Shown: one piece after another, positions 60,476-64,000 of the stretch
Numbering within the stretch: position 1 is the stretch's first letter
How the letters are laid out: each line of letters opens with the position of its first letter
NCBI RefSeq assembly: GCF_016629525.1
Contig: NZ_AP024269.1
Location: 4,414,001 to 4,478,000 of the forward strand
Direction: 5' to 3'
Length of the DNA stretch: 64,000 bases
DNA from: Kaistia sp. 32K
Lineage (GTDB): Bacteria > Pseudomonadota > Alphaproteobacteria > Rhizobiales > Kaistiaceae
Program-made: the position numbers and the translations under genes
Notes under the pieces: model-generated
Database searches by the model: none
What the model was told of the DNA's origin: nothing
What the model saw: only the letters and a program-made list of their open reading frames with translations

Positions 60476-62107
60476 TCAGGCGGCTCGCTTCTTGCCGGGA
60501 ATCGCGTCCAGGAGGGCGCGGGTGTAGTCGTGCGCGGGCCGATCGAAGATCGCGTCGGTGCGGCCCTCCTCGACGAGGCGGCCGGCCTGCATCACGCCGA
60601 CGCGCGAGGCGATCTGCCGGATGACGGCGAGGTCGTGCGAGATGAAGAGGTAGCTGAGCCCGAATTGCTGCTGCAGTTCGCGCAGCAAAGCGAGGATCTG
60701 GGCCTGCACGGAGACGTCGAGCGCGGAAACCGCCTCGTCGCAGACGATCAACGCCGGCGACGGCGCGAGCGCCCGGGCGATGGCAACCCGCTGCCGCTGC
60801 CCGCCGGAGAGCTCCGAAGAGCGCCGCGACAGCACGCTGCGCGGCAGTTGCACCTGATCGAGCAGCTCGAGGACACGCCGCGCCCGGCTGCCGCGATCGC
60901 CGATGCCGAAGCCCTGCAGCGGCTCGCCGACGATCTCGCCGATCGAAAGGCGCGGATCGAGCGAGGCATAGGGGTTCTGGTAGATCGGCTGCACGAGCTG
61001 GCGGTAGCGCCGGTGCCGCGCCCGGTCGAGACCGCCGATCGCCTGCTCCTCGAAGAAAATGTCGCCCGCCGACGGCCGGGTCAGGCCCAGCGCCATGCGC
61101 GCGAGGGTGGATTTGCCGGAGCCGGATTCGCCGACGAGGCCATAGGTCTCGCCCCGCCCGATCGACAGGCTGACCGCGTCCACCGCAGTGAACGACGCCG
61201 CGCCGCGCCGATCACCACCGAGCGCGAAGGCCCGCGACACGCGCTCGACCCGGAGCAGCGGCGCGCCGTCCGAGGTCGCGGGCGTGCCATAGGGCGCGGT
61301 GGGGGTCAGGCCCGGCGCGCTTTCGACCAGCAGCCTTGTATAGGCATGCGCCGGCGCGGCGAAGACCTGCCCGGCGGGCCCGTGTTCGACGATCTCGCCG
61401 TCCTTCAGCACGACGATGCGGTCGGCCCGGTCGGCTGCCAGCGCCAGATCATGCGTGATCAGCAGCATGGCGATGCCGCGCTCGGCGGTCAGCCCGGCGA
61501 TGTCGTCGAGGATCTGCTTCTGGACGGTCACGTCGAGCGCCGTGGTCGGCTCGTCGGCGATGATGAGCTTCGGCTCGGCGGCCAGAGCGCCGGCGATCAG
61601 CACGCGCTGCCGCATGCCGCCGGAGAGCTCGTGCGGATACTGGTTCACCCGCTGCTCGGGATCGCGGATGCCGACGCGCTTCAGCAGCGCGATCGCCTCG
61701 GCCCGCGCCTGCCGCTTGTCGGCGAGGCCATGCACGAGAAGCGCTTCGGCGAGCTGGTGCCCGATGCGCCGCAGCGGGTTGAGGGCGACCATCGGATCCT
61801 GCGGGATCCAGCCGAGCCGCCGCCCGCGCACCCGGTTGAACTCCGTCTCGGTCAGCCTGGCGAGATCCTGCCCCTCGAAAACGATCTCGCCACCGTCCAG
61901 CACGGCCGAGCCCGGCAGCATGCCCATGACGGCGCGCGCGATGGTGGACTTGCCCGAACCGGATTCGCCGACAAGCGCGACGACTTCGCCGGGCTTGACG
62001 GCGAGCGACGCCTGCCGCACCGCCCGGTGCGCACTGGCGCCGAGGCGATAGGAGACGCTGAGATTGCGGATTTCGAGCAGGGGTGAGGTGTTGCGCGGGT
62101 CGGCCAT
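60476..62107 (-). CDS. Dipeptide-type ABC importer, fused DppD-DppF ATPase
   Basis: 543 residues with two complete nucleotide-binding domains in one chain. Both have Walker A GESGSGKST (near residues 45 and 330) and intact signatures (ELSGGMRQRVLIAGAL; ELSGGQRQRVAIARAL). The oligopeptide/nickel importer C-terminal segments (APAHAYTRLL; RPAHDYTRALL) follow both. The start ATG at 62107 shares a base with the permease stop (TGATG). The fusion of DppD and DppF is common in this order of bacteria. The ligand may be a small peptide, a glutathione-like thiol or another organosulfur compound. Confidence 0.9.
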   Translation of the reverse strand: MADPRNTSPLLEIRNLSVSYRLGASAHRAVRQASLAVKPGEVVALVGESGSGKSTIARAVMGMLPGSAVLDGGEIVFEGQDLARLTETEFNRVRGRRLGWIPQDPMVALNPLRRIGHQLAEALLVHGLADKRQARAEAIALLKRVGIRDPEQRVNQYPHELSGGMRQRVLIAGALAAEPKLIIADEPTTALDVTVQKQILDDIAGLTAERGIAMLLITHDLALAADRADRIVVLKDGEIVEHGPAGQVFAAPAHAYTRLLVESAPGLTPTAPYGTPATSDGAPLLRVERVSRAFALGGDRRGAASFTAVDAVSLSIGRGETYGLVGESGSGKSTLARMALGLTRPSAGDIFFEEQAIGGLDRARHRRYRQLVQPIYQNPYASLDPRLSIGEIVGEPLQGFGIGDRGSRARRVLELLDQVQLPRSVLSRRSSELSGGQRQRVAIARALAPSPALIVCDEAVSALDVSVQAQILALLRELQQQFGLSYLFISHDLAVIRQIASRVGVMQAGRLVEEGRTDAIFDRPAHDYTRALLDAIPGKKRAA

Positions 62108-63021
62108 CAGAACGTCTCGCCTCGTTTGCCGTCGAAGGACCGGGCGATGCGGTTGACCGAAATCACGGTGGCGGCGATGACGAGCCCCGGCATGGTGGTG
62201 AGCCACCAGGCGTTGCGCATGTAGTCGCGCCCGCCGGCCACCAGCAGGCCCCATTCCGGCGACGGCGGCGGCGCGCCGAAGCCCAAGAAGCTGAGCGCGG
62301 AGACGTTGAGGATGGCCATGCCGACTTCGAGCGTCGCGAGCACGAGAACCGCGCCCGCCGCATTCGGCACGACGTGGCGGAGCAGCAGATAGGGCGCGGA
62401 AATGCCGGCGAAGCGGGTGACTTCGACATAGGGCAGATGGCGCACCTTGAGCACCTCGGAGCGCATCAGCCGAGCGAAGGCCGCGACCGAGCCGATGCCG
62501 ACGGCGATCGCGATGTTGACCGTGCCGAAGCCGAGCGCGTTGATCACGGCGAGTGCGATCAGCAGCGTCGGCACCGCCAGCAGCACGTCGATGACGCGCA
62601 TCAAGACGTCGTCGACCCAGCGGCCGAGATAGCCGGCCACCAGGCCGATGGCGGATCCCGCCACCAAGCCGACCAGCACGGCGGCGACCACGGCCCTGAC
62701 GGTCTCGCCGGTGCCGTAGACGACGCGGGTGAAGAGGTCGCGCCCCATATGGTCGGTGCCGAACCAGTGCTCGAGGCTCGGCGCCAGCAGGCGCTTGGCG
62801 CCGACGCCGCGCAGCGGATTGAGGTCGGTGAAGGACTGGGGCGACACGGCGGCGAGCAGCACCAGCAGGACCAGCACCCAGGCGACGACAAGGCCGGGTT
62901 CGCGGATGCCGCGCCTGAGCGCGCGCCGGGCGAGATCCGATGCGCCGGCGAAGGCGGTCGTGCGCCATGGCGCCTTGGCGACGTGCCCGGAGGTCCGGGC
63001 GCCCTGATCGAGCGAGCTCAT
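62107..63021 (-). CDS. Dipeptide-type ABC importer permease (DppC-like)
   Basis: 304 residues with about six membrane segments. DppC landmarks: LNPLRGVGAKRLLAPSLEHWFGTDHMGRDLFTRVVYGT, VEVTRFAGISAPYLLLRHVVPN and LSFLGFGAPPPSPEWGLLVAGGRDYM. The ATG at 63021 overlaps the DppB stop (ATGA). It forms the heterodimeric channel with DppB and is powered by the fused ATPase. Confidence 0.92.
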   Translation of the reverse strand: MSSLDQGARTSGHVAKAPWRTTAFAGASDLARRALRRGIREPGLVVAWVLVLLVLLAAVSPQSFTDLNPLRGVGAKRLLAPSLEHWFGTDHMGRDLFTRVVYGTGETVRAVVAAVLVGLVAGSAIGLVAGYLGRWVDDVLMRVIDVLLAVPTLLIALAVINALGFGTVNIAIAVGIGSVAAFARLMRSEVLKVRHLPYVEVTRFAGISAPYLLLRHVVPNAAGAVLVLATLEVGMAILNVSALSFLGFGAPPPSPEWGLLVAGGRDYMRNAWWLTTMPGLVIAATVISVNRIARSFDGKRGETF

Positions 63022-63989
63022 CGCACGGTCCCCACGCTGTGGCTCGCGCGACCGGAGCCGATGTCGATCCGGGGATCGATCAGCGGATAGACGAGGTCGA
63101 CGAGGAAGTTGACGGTGACGTAGACGAGGGCGGCGAAGAGCACGGCGACCAGCACGACCGGCGTATCCTGATAGGTGACCGCCTTGACGGTGATCAGCCC
63201 GATGCCGGAGCGCGAGAACACGGTTTCCGCCACCACGGACCCGGCGATCAAATAGCCGCTGGTCGTCCCCATGGCGGTCACCACCGGCACCAGCGCGTTG
63301 CGAAGCGCATGGTGGAACAGGATGTGGCGGCGGCTGGCGCCGCGCGCCCGCGCCGTGTCGACATAGGCGCCGGAGAGCGCCGTGGTGAGGCCACGGATCA
63401 GCACCTGCGCGATGACGGCGCCGGCGGGAATGGCGAGGACGATGCCGGGCAGGATCAGGCTCTGGAAGCCGTCATTGCCGAGGCCGGGCAGCAGGTTCCA
63501 CTGGAACGAGACCACCTGCAGCAGCAACAGGCCGATCCAGAAGGACGGGACGGAGACGGCGAGCGCCGGCACCGACAACAGGAAATCGGCGAGCGGCTTC
63601 CAGCGCACCTGCACGGCCAGCAACGCCAGGGCAAAGCCGAACGCAAGCGCGAACACCAGCGCAACACCCGCGAGCTTCAGCGTCTCCGGCACGCCGGCAG
63701 CGAACACCCGCAGCGCGTCGCCGCCCGTCTGCGCGGAGACGCCGAAATCGCCATGCAGGGCCTGCCAGAGGGCACGGCCATATTGAACCAGCGCCGGCTG
63801 GTCGAGCCCCATCTCGGCGCGCAGCCGGTCGACGGCTTCCTGGTTGAAGCCCGCGCCGCCGGATTCCGCCCCGAGCTTGCTGAAGACCCGGTCGCCCGGC
63901 AGCACGAACAGCAGGAAGAACGTCGCCGTATAGGTCGCCCAGAGCACCAGCAACGCATGGGCGGCCCGCCGCAGGGTGTATCTCAACAC
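63018..63989 (-). CDS. Dipeptide-type ABC importer permease (DppB-like)
   Basis: 323 residues from a GTG at 63989, near the right edge. N-terminal first membrane segment (RRAAHALLVLWATYTATFFLLFVLPGD), then DppB landmarks: VDRLRAEMGLDQPALVQYGRALWQALHGDFG, ARGASRRHILFHHALRNALVPVVTAMG and ETVFSRSGIGLITVKAVTYQDTPVVL. The binding-protein gene of this system is not in the window and probably lies just beyond the edge. Confidence 0.9.
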   Translation of the reverse strand: MLRYTLRRAAHALLVLWATYTATFFLLFVLPGDRVFSKLGAESGGAGFNQEAVDRLRAEMGLDQPALVQYGRALWQALHGDFGVSAQTGGDALRVFAAGVPETLKLAGVALVFALAFGFALALLAVQVRWKPLADFLLSVPALAVSVPSFWIGLLLLQVVSFQWNLLPGLGNDGFQSLILPGIVLAIPAGAVIAQVLIRGLTTALSGAYVDTARARGASRRHILFHHALRNALVPVVTAMGTTSGYLIAGSVVAETVFSRSGIGLITVKAVTYQDTPVVLVAVLFAALVYVTVNFLVDLVYPLIDPRIDIGSGRASHSVGTVR

Positions 63990-64000
63990 GCTATGTTCCA

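Overview
The window is 64 kb of high-GC (by eye about 65%), densely packed chromosomal DNA. It looks like an alphaproteobacterium of the Hyphomicrobiales (Rhizobiales) type. The reasons are the many periplasmic-binding-protein ABC importers, the long chains of genes overlapping by 4 nt (ATGA), the GntR and RpiR catabolic regulators and the GC-rich palindromic intergenic repeats. The order is an inference and the genus cannot be told. No rRNA, tRNA, insertion sequence, phage gene or CRISPR array was found.

Layout. (1) 1-7.6 kb, + strand: a sulfur-uptake operon. It holds a cut-off multi-rhodanese protein, two tandem MetQ-type binding proteins, a flavin monooxygenase of the NtaA/DszA type, MetN, MetI and a DszC/SfnB-type acyl-CoA-dehydrogenase-like oxygenase. 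(2) 7.9-14.9 kb, +: an ABC importer without its own ATPase, followed by MtnK-like kinase, MtnC-like phosphatase and GlpD-like dehydrogenase. (3) 14.9-15.5 kb: repeat-rich spacer. (4) 15.5-16.6 kb: a small acidic protein (-) and a DsbA-like protein (+). (5) 16.6-26.4 kb, -: a ten-gene operon of linked genes, starting with a GntR regulator. It encodes a nucleoside-type BMP/NupOPQ importer, an isochorismatase-like hydrolase, a PfkB kinase, a nucleoside phosphorylase, a SIS protein and an aldehyde dehydrogenase. (6) 26.6-38.0 kb: a divergent sugar locus. The - arm has a cupin phosphoglucose isomerase, a KDPG-type aldolase, a shikimate-dehydrogenase-like reductase, a 2-hydroxyacid dehydrogenase and a metallo-beta-lactamase-fold hydrolase. 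The + arm has a ribose-type ABC importer, an RpiR regulator, a DeoC aldolase and an FGGY kinase. (7) 38.2-47.1 kb, surface functions: a Sel1-repeat protein (-), a membrane glycosyltransferase (+) and a 1611-residue autotransporter (+). (8) 47.2-54.0 kb, -: a second ribose-type ABC operon. One permease is fused to an SMP-30/gluconolactonase-like propeller and is followed by a free SMP-30 protein. (9) 54.6-64.0 kb, -: an AhpD-like protein and a second organosulfur-type set (two DszC/SfnB-like proteins, an amidohydrolase, a DszA/NtaA-like monooxygenase, a short orphan ACAD-like protein) with a dipeptide-type ABC transporter running off the right edge.

How the genes work together: most of the window is a scavenging region, in which importers are paired with the enzymes that open the imported compound. 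The two ends probably release sulfur or carbon from organosulfur compounds. The middle handles nucleosides and sugars. The most unusual items are the permease/SMP-30 fusion, the MtnK-MtnC-GlpD cassette, the ten-gene nucleoside operon, and a shared palindromic motif (GTAG-N5-[G/C]TAC) at three promoters of the divergent sugar locus. Substrates are inferred from families and context only.
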